Below are positions 13,572 to 21,083 of a stretch of 46,618 bases of DNA, one piece after another; within the stretch, counting starts at the first letter, position 1, and every line of letters starts with the position of its first letter. The translations under genes were made by a program, and so were the position numbers. The notes below the pieces were generated by a model. The model was not told the DNA's origin. It saw nothing but the letters and a program-made list of their open reading frames with translations, and searched no databases. Source of the DNA: Actinacidiphila acidipaludis (GTDB lineage: Bacteria > Actinomycetota > Actinomycetes > Streptomycetales > Streptomycetaceae); contig NZ_JAINZZ010000063.1 in NCBI RefSeq assembly GCF_019890725.1, forward strand, positions 1 to 46,618, given 5' to 3'.

Positions 13572-16001
13572 ATGACCGTGTCCAGCCTTGGCGACGGCGC
13601 CCTGCCGATCGGTGACGAGGGCCTGGCCGCCGTCGTGGTCGACAGCCGGGGCACCGTACTGCGGTGGACCGCTACCGCGCAGATGCTCACGGGTTTCACC
13701 GCCGGTGAGATCTGCGGACGCCATGTGACCGAGCTGCTGGCCGGAAGCAACGGCGGCCCGGGCGCGGCCCCCAGCGCCGAGCAGGCCGTGATCCCGGCGT
13801 CCGGGAGGGTGCCGCTGCGGCACCGGCCGGGGGGAACGGTCGACACCGTCTTCCGCGCCACCCCGATGGACGGCCCCGGCGGTTCGCTGATCCTGGCGGC
13901 CTCGGCGCGGCAGGTGACCGGCCGTGAGCAGGAGGTCGCGCTCTTCGACGCCGTCTCCGGCAACCGCGGTATCCGCATCGCCCTCCACGACGCCGACCTG
14001 GCCGTCGTCCAGACCGGCGCGACGCCCGACGGCGCCTTCGGCCCCCAGTTGCTGCCTGGCAGCCGGCTGGGGGACGTGGCCGTCGCCGAGGACGCCGAAC
14101 GCGTCGAGAGGCTGCTGCGGCACGTGCTCCACACCGGCGTGCCGATCATGCGGAACAAGGAACGCCTCACATCACGGCACGACCCGCGGCGGGAGTGGGT
14201 CCTGTGCTGGTCGGCGCTGCGTCTGGAGGACGAGCAGGGCCGGCCCGCGGGTGTGGCGTCCGTGTTCGTGGACGGCGGGCGGCCGCCCGGCCCCGAGCGG
14301 CTGACCGATCTCGTCCGGGAGACGGCCGAGCGCGTCGGGGACTCGCTGGACGTGCCGCGCACCGCGCAGGAACTCGTCGGCGTGCTGGCCCCCGGGTTCG
14401 CCGACGCCGCGGCCGTCGACCTGGTGCAGGCGGTCCTCGTCGGCGAGGAGCCGCCGCGGTGGACCGGTGACGGCGAGGGGCTGCGGGGTGTCGCCACGGC
14501 GCCCGCGGGCGCCCCCTGGGGACCGCGCCCCGACCAGGGCGACCCGGTGCTGCGGCACCCGGGCTACCTCGGGCTGCGCCACGGCAGGTACGGGGAGGCC
14601 GTCTCCCTGACCCGGGACGAGGTGGCGGCGGCGCTGGGCGCGCGCATGGCCGACGCGGTCTTCCCTGACGGCTTCCATTCCGTCGCGGTGGCCCCCATCG
14701 CGGCCCGTGGCCTGGTGCTGGGGGCCGTCTCCGCGTGGCGGGTGGGCCCGTCGGAGCCGTTCACCGCGGACGACGCGGCCCTGCTGCAGGCGGCGGCCGC
14801 GCGCGGCGCGCTCGCCCTGGACAACGCGCGCCGCTACACCCACGAGCACCGGGCGGCCGGTGTGCTCCAGCAGCGGCTGCTGCCGCCGTCGACGACCGAC
14901 ACGCCCGCGGCCGAGACGGCCGGCGTGTACCTTCCCGCGGGCCGTGGTGCGGCGGTGGGCGGTGACTGGTTCGACGCCATCCCCCTGCCGTCGTTCCGGC
15001 TGGCGCTGGTCGCCGGGGACGTCGTCGGCCACGGCATCCAGGCCAGCGCCACCATGGGCCGGCTGCGCACGGCCATCCAGACCCTCGCCGACCTGGAACT
15101 CGATCCCGAGGAACTCCTCACGCGGGTGGGTGACCTCGTGCAGCGGCTGGCGCACGAGTCGGAGCCGCACTCGCACGACGTGGTCGGCGCCACCTGCCTG
15201 TACGCGATCCACGACGCCGTGACCCGGCGCTGCACCATGGCGAGCGCCGGTCATCCGCCGCCCGTGCTGCTGCGCCCCGGCAAGGAGGCGGAGATCGTCG
15301 ATGTCTCCCAGGGACCGCCGTTCCCCGTGGCCGGGGCGCCCTACGAATCGGCCACGATCGGGCTCGAACCCGGTGACGTCCTCGCCCTCTACACCGACGG
15401 TCTGATCGAGCAGGACGCACAGGGGCGGCTCCTGGCCGACCTCGGCGAGGGAACACGGCGGCTGGCCGCGGCACTGACCTCCGTCTACGACCCGGACCGC
15501 CCGCTCGCCGAGACCGGCCGGGCGATCATCGCCGAACTCGGCATCGACGCCCCGCACGACGACGTGGCGCTGATGCTGGCGCGGGCCCGGGCCGTGTCCG
15601 AGGACTCGATGGCGAGCTGGGACTTCGCGGCCGATCTGGAGGCGGTGGCGCACGCGCGCGAGGCGACCGCCCGCCAGCTCGCCGACTGGGGTCTGGAGGA
15701 CCTCGCGTTCACCACCGAACTGATCGTCAGCGAGCTGGTCACGAACGCCGTGCGGCACGCCCGGCCGCCGATCGGGCTGCGGCTGATCAAGAACGGCGTG
15801 CTGGTATGCGAGGTCTGCGACGCGAGCCCGACCCAGCCGCGGATGCGGCGGGCGCGCACCACCGACGAGGGCGGCCGCGGCCTGTTCATCGTCGCCCAGC
15901 TCTCCTCGCGCTGGGGCTGCCGGTACGGGCGGGACGGCAAGACGATCTGGGCCGAGCAGCCGATTCCGGACGAGCCGGAGGACGGCATTCCGTCCGGCTG
16001 A
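13572..16001 (+). CDS. PAS-GAF-SpoIIE phosphatase-HATPase signalling protein
   Basis: An 809-residue cytosolic multidomain protein. PAS 1 spans about 12-115 (LAAVVVDSRGTVLRWTATAQ), PAS-like 2 about 125-235 and GAF about 255-440. The PP2C/SpoIIE phosphatase is at about 455-670 (VGGDWFDAI, ALVAGDVVGHGIQA, SAGHPPPVLL, LALYTDGLIEQD, HDDVALML). A C-terminal HATPase_c anti-sigma-kinase-like domain lies at about 680-795 (ELIVSELVTNAVRHA, then DEGGRGLFIV). The architecture is common in Streptomyces; it couples a sensor to a phosphatase and an RsbW-like kinase acting on a STAS/sigma-factor partner switch. The ATG follows CTGGAGG by 5 nt. The gene is monocistronic. Confidence 0.93.
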   Translation: MTVSSLGDGALPIGDEGLAAVVVDSRGTVLRWTATAQMLTGFTAGEICGRHVTELLAGSNGGPGAAPSAEQAVIPASGRVPLRHRPGGTVDTVFRATPMDGPGGSLILAASARQVTGREQEVALFDAVSGNRGIRIALHDADLAVVQTGATPDGAFGPQLLPGSRLGDVAVAEDAERVERLLRHVLHTGVPIMRNKERLTSRHDPRREWVLCWSALRLEDEQGRPAGVASVFVDGGRPPGPERLTDLVRETAERVGDSLDVPRTAQELVGVLAPGFADAAAVDLVQAVLVGEEPPRWTGDGEGLRGVATAPAGAPWGPRPDQGDPVLRHPGYLGLRHGRYGEAVSLTRDEVAAALGARMADAVFPDGFHSVAVAPIAARGLVLGAVSAWRVGPSEPFTADDAALLQAAAARGALALDNARRYTHEHRAAGVLQQRLLPPSTTDTPAAETAGVYLPAGRGAAVGGDWFDAIPLPSFRLALVAGDVVGHGIQASATMGRLRTAIQTLADLELDPEELLTRVGDLVQRLAHESEPHSHDVVGATCLYAIHDAVTRRCTMASAGHPPPVLLRPGKEAEIVDVSQGPPFPVAGAPYESATIGLEPGDVLALYTDGLIEQDAQGRLLADLGEGTRRLAAALTSVYDPDRPLAETGRAIIAELGIDAPHDDVALMLARARAVSEDSMASWDFAADLEAVAHAREATARQLADWGLEDLAFTTELIVSELVTNAVRHARPPIGLRLIKNGVLVCEVCDASPTQPRMRRARTTDEGGRGLFIVAQLSSRWGCRYGRDGKTIWAEQPIPDEPEDGIPSG

Positions 16002-16077
16002 CCGGCGAGGGCGATCCGCGGGCTGACCGGGGAGTCACCGGGGCAGGCTTGAGCCGACCCTGGCGCTTCCCCTCTTT

Positions 16078-16091
16078 TGCACTTAGTTGCA
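16078..16091. promoter_or_regulatory. Candidate operator overlapping fadH-like promoter
   Basis: TGCA-CTTAGT-TGCA runs into a CATAAT -10-like box (16090-16095) upstream of the gene at 16134. The PadR protein encoded downstream is the natural candidate binder. Confidence 0.4.
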
Positions 16092-16133
16092 TAATGACCG
16101 GGCCACGACGCCGCGCCCGAGAGGAAGCCCGCG

Positions 16134-18167
16134 ATGACCCAGGTCGCGACCGCCTACCCCCGTCTGCTCAGCCCGCTGGATCTGGGCTTCACCACGCTGC
16201 CCAACCGCGTGATCATGGGCTCGATGCACGTCGGCCTGGAGGAGGCGCCGGACGGCTTCGCGCGGATGGCCGCGTTCTACGCCGAGCGGGCCCGCGGCGG
16301 CGTCGGCCTCATCGTCACCGGCGGCATCGCCCCCAACGAGGAGGGGCGCCCCTGGGAACAGGGCGCCAAGCTCACCACCGAGGAGGAGGCGGAAGCCCAC
16401 CGCGCGGTCACCGACGCGGTGCACGCCGCCGGCGGCCGGATCGCCCTGCAGATCCTCCACTTCGGCCGCTACGCCTACCACCGGGCTCTGGTCGCGCCCA
16501 GCCCGCTGCAGGCCCCCATCAGCCCCCACGTCCCCCGCGAACTGACGGCCGACCAGGTGGAGCGCACCATCGAGGATTTCGTCCGCTGCGCGGTGCTGGC
16601 GCGCCGGGCCGGCTACGACGGAGTCGAGATCATGGGCTCCGAGGGCTACCTGATCAACGAGTTCGTCGCCGCGCCCACCAACCGCCGCACCGACGCGTGG
16701 GGCGGCTCGTACGAGAACCGGATGCGGTTCCCCGTGGAGATCGTGCGCCGGACCCGCGAGCGCGTCGGGCCCGACTTCATCCTGATGTACCGGCTGTCGA
16801 TGCTGGACCTGATCCCGGGCGGCTCCACGCTCGACGAGGTGACGGCCCTGGCGCAGGCCGTCGAGGCGGCGGGCGCGAGCCTGATCAGCACCGGCATCGG
16901 CTGGCACGAGGCGCGCATCCCGACCATCGCCGCCTCGGTGCCGCGCGGCGCGTGGGCGTGGGTGACGAAGAAGCTGATGGGCGCGGTGTCGGTGCCTCTG
17001 GTGACCAGCAACCGCATCAACACCCCGGAGCTGGGCGAGCAGTTGCTCGCCGACGGATACGCCGACCTGGTGTCGCTCGCGCGGCCGCTGCTGGCCGATC
17101 CGGACTTCGTGGCGAAGGCGGCGGACGGCCGGCCCGAGGCGATCAACACCTGCATCGGCTGCAACCAGGCGTGCCTGGACCACACCTTCAGCGGCAGGAT
17201 CACCTCCTGTCTGGTGAACCCGCGGGCCTGCCACGAAACCGAACTGGTCCTCTCCCCCACCCGGCTGCGCAAGCGGATCGCCGTCGTCGGCGCCGGCCCG
17301 GCCGGTCTGGCCTGCGCGGTGGCGGCCGCCGAACGCGGGCACGCCGTCACCCTGTACGACAGCGCCCCCGAGATCGGCGGCCAGCTCAACCTCGCACGGC
17401 GGGTCCCGGGCAAGCAGGAGTTCGACGAGACCGTCCGCTACTACGGCCACCGGCTGCGAACGCTCGGCGTGGACCTGCGGCTCGGTACGCACGCCACCGC
17501 CGACGATCTCAGTGCCGCCGGCTACGACGACATCGTGCTGGCCACCGGCGTCACCCCGCGCGACCCCGCGATACCCGGCTCCGACCACCCCAGCGTGCTC
17601 GGTTACCTCGATGTCCTGCGCGACAGGGCGGAGGTCGGCCGGCGGGTCGCGATCCTCGGTGCGGGCGGGATCGGCTTCGACGTCGCCGAGTACCTCACCG
17701 ACCCCGGCCAGGAGACCGCGCTGGACCGCGACGCCTTCCTCGCCCAGTGGGGCGTCGACGGCGCGCACCGCACCCCCGGCGGCCTGGTGGAGCCGGTCCG
17801 CCGCGCGGCGCCGCGCACGGTGCACCTGCTGCAGCGCCGGACGACCAAGGTCGGCGCCGGGCTGGGCAGGACCACCGGCTGGATCCACCGCACCGAACTG
17901 CGGCACCGCGGCGTCACCATGACCGGCGGTGTCACGTACCGGCGGATCGACGACGACGGCCTCCACATCACCGTCGACGGCGAGCCGCGGGTACTGGCCG
18001 TCGACACGGTGGTGCTGTGCACCGGCCAGGAACCGAACCGGGCGCTGGACGCCGAACTGCGGGCGCGGGCGCTGCGCCCGCATGTGATCGGCGGGGCCGA
18101 CACCGCGGCGGAACTGGACGCCAAGCGGGCGATCGACCAGGGCACCCGGCTGGCGGCACGGCTGTAG
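16134..18167 (+). CDS. fadH: NADPH-dependent 2,4-dienoyl-CoA reductase/NADH:flavin oxidoreductase
   Basis: A 677-residue three-domain flavoenzyme. An old-yellow-enzyme-like FMN TIM barrel spans about 10-335 (including HFGRYAYH and SEGYLINEFVAAPTNRR). A 4Fe-4S cluster segment has CIGCNQACLDH and a fourth Cys in TSCLVNP (about 339-360). FAD/NADPH-binding Rossmann domains follow (VVGAGPAGLACAVA at about 384, GAGGIGFDVAEYL at about 510). E. coli FadH has the same plan and reduces 2,4-dienoyl-CoA in beta-oxidation of unsaturated fatty acids. Related bacterial enzymes act on other enones, so the symbol denotes family. GAGAGGAAG precedes the ATG. A PadR gene follows 36 bp later. Confidence 0.88.
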   Translation: MTQVATAYPRLLSPLDLGFTTLPNRVIMGSMHVGLEEAPDGFARMAAFYAERARGGVGLIVTGGIAPNEEGRPWEQGAKLTTEEEAEAHRAVTDAVHAAGGRIALQILHFGRYAYHRALVAPSPLQAPISPHVPRELTADQVERTIEDFVRCAVLARRAGYDGVEIMGSEGYLINEFVAAPTNRRTDAWGGSYENRMRFPVEIVRRTRERVGPDFILMYRLSMLDLIPGGSTLDEVTALAQAVEAAGASLISTGIGWHEARIPTIAASVPRGAWAWVTKKLMGAVSVPLVTSNRINTPELGEQLLADGYADLVSLARPLLADPDFVAKAADGRPEAINTCIGCNQACLDHTFSGRITSCLVNPRACHETELVLSPTRLRKRIAVVGAGPAGLACAVAAAERGHAVTLYDSAPEIGGQLNLARRVPGKQEFDETVRYYGHRLRTLGVDLRLGTHATADDLSAAGYDDIVLATGVTPRDPAIPGSDHPSVLGYLDVLRDRAEVGRRVAILGAGGIGFDVAEYLTDPGQETALDRDAFLAQWGVDGAHRTPGGLVEPVRRAAPRTVHLLQRRTTKVGAGLGRTTGWIHRTELRHRGVTMTGGVTYRRIDDDGLHITVDGEPRVLAVDTVVLCTGQEPNRALDAELRARALRPHVIGGADTAAELDAKRAIDQGTRLAARL

Positions 18168-18191
18168 AGGGACGGTGATGATCGCGGACCC

Positions 18192-18197
18192 TAGGAT
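18192..18197 (+). promoter_or_regulatory. -10 box TAGGAT of leaderless padR gene
   Basis: TAGGAT ends 6 nt before the ATG at 18204, and no ribosome site lies between. The PadR gene can thus be transcribed separately from the upstream reductase gene. Confidence 0.45.
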
Positions 18198-18203
18198 CGC
18201 CTC

Positions 18204-18740
18204 ATGTCGCTGCCGCACGCCATCCTGACCGCGTTGCTGGAGAAACCGTCCTCGGGCCTGGAGTTGACGCGGCGGTTCGACAAGTCCATCGGATTCTTCT
18301 GGTCGGCGACGCACCAGCAGATCTACCGCGAGCTGAACCGGCTGGAGCGCGACGGCCTGATCCACGCGCTGCCGCAGCCGCCGAGCCGCGGGCAGCGCAA
18401 GGAGTACGAAGTGCTGGCGGCCGGCCGGGCGGAGCTGACGCGGTGGGTCGCCGAGAACCAGGACCCCAAGCCGATCCGGGATCCCCTGCTGCTGCGGCTG
18501 CGTGCCGCGACGGTGGTCGGTTCCGGCGGTCTTGCCGACGAGCTGCGCCGCCATCTGGGCCTGCACCGGCAGCAGTTGGCGCTGTACGAGGAGATCGAGC
18601 GGCACGACTTCCCCGCGGAGGAGGAAGCGGACGAGAACCGGCTGCAGCACCACATCCTGCGGGCGGGGCTCAGCCTGGAGACCTTCTGGGTCGAGTGGCT
18701 GACCCGCACCCTGGCCGACCTTCCTCCGGAGGGCGGCTGA
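18204..18740 (+). CDS. PadR family transcriptional regulator
   Basis: A 178-residue PadR protein. An N-terminal winged helix-turn-helix (about 1-85: HAILTALLEKPSSGLELTRR, IYRELNRLERDGLI, then KEYEVLAAGRAEL) is followed by the helical Vir_act_alpha_C dimerisation domain (about 95-175). Members repress detoxification or metabolism genes and are released by phenolics or other ligands. It probably controls the reductase gene just upstream, whose promoter carries a palindrome. The ATG lies 6 nt after TAGGAT, so the mRNA is likely leaderless. Confidence 0.9.
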   Translation: MSLPHAILTALLEKPSSGLELTRRFDKSIGFFWSATHQQIYRELNRLERDGLIHALPQPPSRGQRKEYEVLAAGRAELTRWVAENQDPKPIRDPLLLRLRAATVVGSGGLADELRRHLGLHRQQLALYEEIERHDFPAEEEADENRLQHHILRAGLSLETFWVEWLTRTLADLPPEGG

Positions 18741-18760
18741 CAGCCCCGGGCGCTGACGCC

Positions 18761-18802
18761 GGACGGGACCGGGCGAGTCGTGGGACGCGCCCGGTCCCGT
18801 CC
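18761..18802. terminator. Bidirectional stem-loop terminator
   Basis: A perfect 15-bp inverted repeat (18761-18775 with 18788-18802), 12-nt loop, between the convergent padR and beta-helix genes. Confidence 0.75.
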
Positions 18803-18816
18803 GGGACCGGCGGTGG

Positions 18817-20631
18817 TCAGACGGTGGCCACGCCGTTGGAGTACCGCTTCATGTTGTAGACGGCGAAGCCGTTCTGCACCGGGTCACCGGAGTTGTTGAT
18901 GCAGTGCAGCATGCCGCCGCCGCCCGGGCCGTTGAGGCAGACGGTCATCAGGTCGGTGAAGACGACACCGGGCCGGTCGGGGACCTCGTAGGTCCGGTCG
19001 GTGTAGATGTCCGCGTTGAGGTTGAAGAAGCAGTAGCTTCCCAGGCCCCACGCCAGGTGGTCGCGGACGTCGTCGGCGACCTTGTAGGCCGCGTAGCCCT
19101 TGGTGGAGCCGTGGACCCACGCCGACTGGGTGGGCACGTCGTACGGGTTCTCGTTCTGGAAGAAGTAGGTGCGGCCGTGCTCGCCGTTCCACAGCACCTC
19201 GTACTTCTGGTAGTGCTCAACGAAGAGCCCGTACGTGGTGACGCGGTCGCCGTTGACGACGATGCCGGTGTCGGCCGGGTTCACCGCCCAGCCCACGGTT
19301 CCGTCCAGACCGTGGTCGGCGCGCCACAGCCACAGGTGGTCGCAGATGACGTCGTCGCTGTCGATCTGGAGGCTGACGCCTGCGCCGCCCGCGATCGCGC
19401 CGCCGATCCTGGCGAACACGTCGAACAGCACGGTCGGGTCGTTGTCGTGGCGGTGCCCGCCGCAGGCGCCGTCGCCGACCTTGAGCAGCACGGGGGTGTG
19501 CGCGGAGGCCGCCTCGATCAGCACGCCGGCGATCGTCACCCCGTCGACGTCCGCGACGTCGATGAGGGTGTTGCCGTGTGTGGAGCGCAGCGTCGTGTAG
19601 CCCAGGCCGAGGACGACGGTGCCGGGGCGCGAGACGCGGATCGGCGAGGACAGGTTGTAGATGCCCGGGGTGAACAGCAGGTGCTGGCCCCTGGACAGTG
19701 CGCGGTTGATGTCGGAGACCGCGTCCCCGGGCCGGGCCACGTAGAAGCGGGACAGCGCGATGCCGTGGCCCGCCGCCCGGCCGCCGGCCCAGGTGGTGCC
19801 GGTGCTGTCGCGGCGCAGGGCGGGCACGAACACCTGGTAGGCGCCGTGCTTGTCCGCGGTCAGGAACGGCTTCTCGCGGACGACCGGGGTGCGGTCGATC
19901 GTCGTCATCGGCGGCGTCGGGAAGCTCTGGGCGGGAGCGCCCTGGGTTCCGACGAAGACCATGTTCCAGTTGGAGCCGGTCCAGCTGCCGAAGGTGTCGT
20001 TGCGGGACAGCCACTGCTGCTGCGAGCCGGACTCGACATAGCCGTCCACGACGCTGTCGGACAGGAATCCGCCGCTGGACCACCGGTTGCCGGGCGGGCT
20101 CGGCCACAGGGTCATGTTGCCCTTGACGTGGACCCGGCGCATCGGCCCGGCCTGGGCGACGGCCCAGCGGTTGAGGCCGTCCGGCGGCACGATCGTCAGG
20201 TTCTCGGCGGCGCGCCAGAAGTTCTGGGTGCCGTTGCCGTCGAACCACTGGGCGTCGACGGTGACATGGCCGTTGATCACGACGTCCTCGGGGCTGTCGC
20301 CGAGCCCGAGCACGTGGGTGTAGAAGCCGACGTTGATGTCCACGGTGTACGTACCGGGCATGAAGGCCAGTGCGTACCGCTCGTCGCCGAACTGGTTGGA
20401 CTCCTGCACGGCGAAGACGGCGTCGACCTGCGCCTGGATCGCGGCGTCGCCCATGGACGGGTCGAAGACGATGACGTTCGGGCCCAGGTCGGCGCCCCGC
20501 GACGACGGGGACGACGCCGGCGCGGCGGACGACGCGAAGGCTGATCCGGCGGAGATGCTGCCTGCCAGCGGCACCGCGGCGGCAGCGGCCGCACCACGGA
20601 GCACGGTGCGGCGAGAGGGAATGACGGACAC
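18817..20631 (-). CDS. Tat-exported right-handed beta-helix protein (uncharacterised family)
   Basis: A 604-residue secreted protein. The N-terminus carries a twin-arginine signal (SRRTVLRG followed by an Ala-rich core). The rest has repeated short strands and turns typical of a pectin-lyase-like parallel beta-helix (AFMPGTYTVDINVG, HLLFTPGIYNLSSPIRV, IDVADVDGVTIAGVLIEAA, DDVICDHLWLWRADHG). Similar Streptomyces proteins carry inconsistent labels such as coagulation factor 5/8 type or adenylyl cyclase; glycoside-binding or -cleaving activity is more credible for the fold. No extra C-terminal module is present. The GTG at 20631 follows GGGAG by 6 nt; an in-frame ATG at 20664 has no such site. 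It is divergent from a GH92 gene with a shared palindromic operator. Confidence 0.75.
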   Translation of the reverse strand: MSVIPSRRTVLRGAAAAAAVPLAGSISAGSAFASSAAPASSPSSRGADLGPNVIVFDPSMGDAAIQAQVDAVFAVQESNQFGDERYALAFMPGTYTVDINVGFYTHVLGLGDSPEDVVINGHVTVDAQWFDGNGTQNFWRAAENLTIVPPDGLNRWAVAQAGPMRRVHVKGNMTLWPSPPGNRWSSGGFLSDSVVDGYVESGSQQQWLSRNDTFGSWTGSNWNMVFVGTQGAPAQSFPTPPMTTIDRTPVVREKPFLTADKHGAYQVFVPALRRDSTGTTWAGGRAAGHGIALSRFYVARPGDAVSDINRALSRGQHLLFTPGIYNLSSPIRVSRPGTVVLGLGYTTLRSTHGNTLIDVADVDGVTIAGVLIEAASAHTPVLLKVGDGACGGHRHDNDPTVLFDVFARIGGAIAGGAGVSLQIDSDDVICDHLWLWRADHGLDGTVGWAVNPADTGIVVNGDRVTTYGLFVEHYQKYEVLWNGEHGRTYFFQNENPYDVPTQSAWVHGSTKGYAAYKVADDVRDHLAWGLGSYCFFNLNADIYTDRTYEVPDRPGVVFTDLMTVCLNGPGGGGMLHCINNSGDPVQNGFAVYNMKRYSNGVATV

Positions 20632-20687
20632 GGCTCTCCCTGTAGAGATGGATGGAGAGGACATTGCGGCTGGGTCCTCAACCGCCA

Positions 20688-20699
20688 GAGAGCGCTCTC
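20688..20699. promoter_or_regulatory. LacI-family-type operator, minus-strand promoter
   Basis: GAGAGCGCTCTC is a perfect 12-bp palindrome with a central CG. It lies 8 nt past the -10 box of the beta-helix gene promoter and 57 bp upstream of its start. The same palindrome occurs at 20833-20844. Confidence 0.65.
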
Positions 20700-20707
20700 A
20701 GGGGGAG

Positions 20708-20736
20708 AGTGAATCATCGGGGTCAGGCAGCGTCAA
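20708..20736 (-). promoter_or_regulatory. Promoter of beta-helix gene
   Basis: On the minus strand TTGACG (20731-20736) is separated by 17 nt from TTCACT (20708-20713). The operator palindrome follows 8 nt downstream. Confidence 0.5.
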
Positions 20737-20799
20737 TGGAGGAGACGGACCAACTCCGAGCCGCCGCACGCGGGATGGCCGATCCCCATCGCCGACTTA

Positions 20800-20828
20800 T
20801 TGACGGGGTCATGACCCCTGGCTACCGT
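20800..20828 (+). promoter_or_regulatory. Promoter of GH92 gene
   Basis: TTGACG (20800-20805), a 17-nt spacer, then TACCGT (20823-20828). The spacer contains most of the perfect palindrome GGGGTCATGACCCC (20805-20818). The LacI-type operator follows 4 nt downstream, across the expected start point. Confidence 0.6.
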
Positions 20829-20832
20829 ACGC

Positions 20833-20844
20833 GAGAGCGCTCTC
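20833..20844. promoter_or_regulatory. LacI-family-type operator, plus-strand promoter
   Basis: A second exact copy of GAGAGCGCTCTC, placed where a bound repressor would cover the transcription start of the GH92 gene. Confidence 0.65.
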
Positions 20845-21010
20845 TCGGCTTTCGCACCGCAACCCCGGAGCGCCCCGACCCACCCGGTGCAGATCCTTCA
20901 CCGGCCGCACCTGACGGGCCGGCGACAGTGGTGCCCACACCTGCCGCCGCACGTCGTTCCGCACGTCGCACCATCACGTGAACCCGTTCCGGATCGGCTC
21001 GCCCCGGTTC

Positions 21011-21022
21011 GACAACGTTGTC
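21011..21022. promoter_or_regulatory. Additional LacI-type palindrome in GH92 leader
   Basis: GACAACGTTGTC is a perfect 12-bp palindrome with central CG, 61 bp upstream of the GH92 start. It could be an auxiliary or independent operator. Confidence 0.45.
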
Positions 21023-21083
21023 AGCCTCTCGCGAGCTGATGCGGTTCACGCCCCCACACCGACGTTCAGGAAGAAGGTTCGCG

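Noticed and set aside
16083..18653. Long open frame (856 codons) on the minus strand
   Set aside because: It is antisense to the FadH-like and PadR genes, whose motifs are clear. No motif was seen in the antisense reading.
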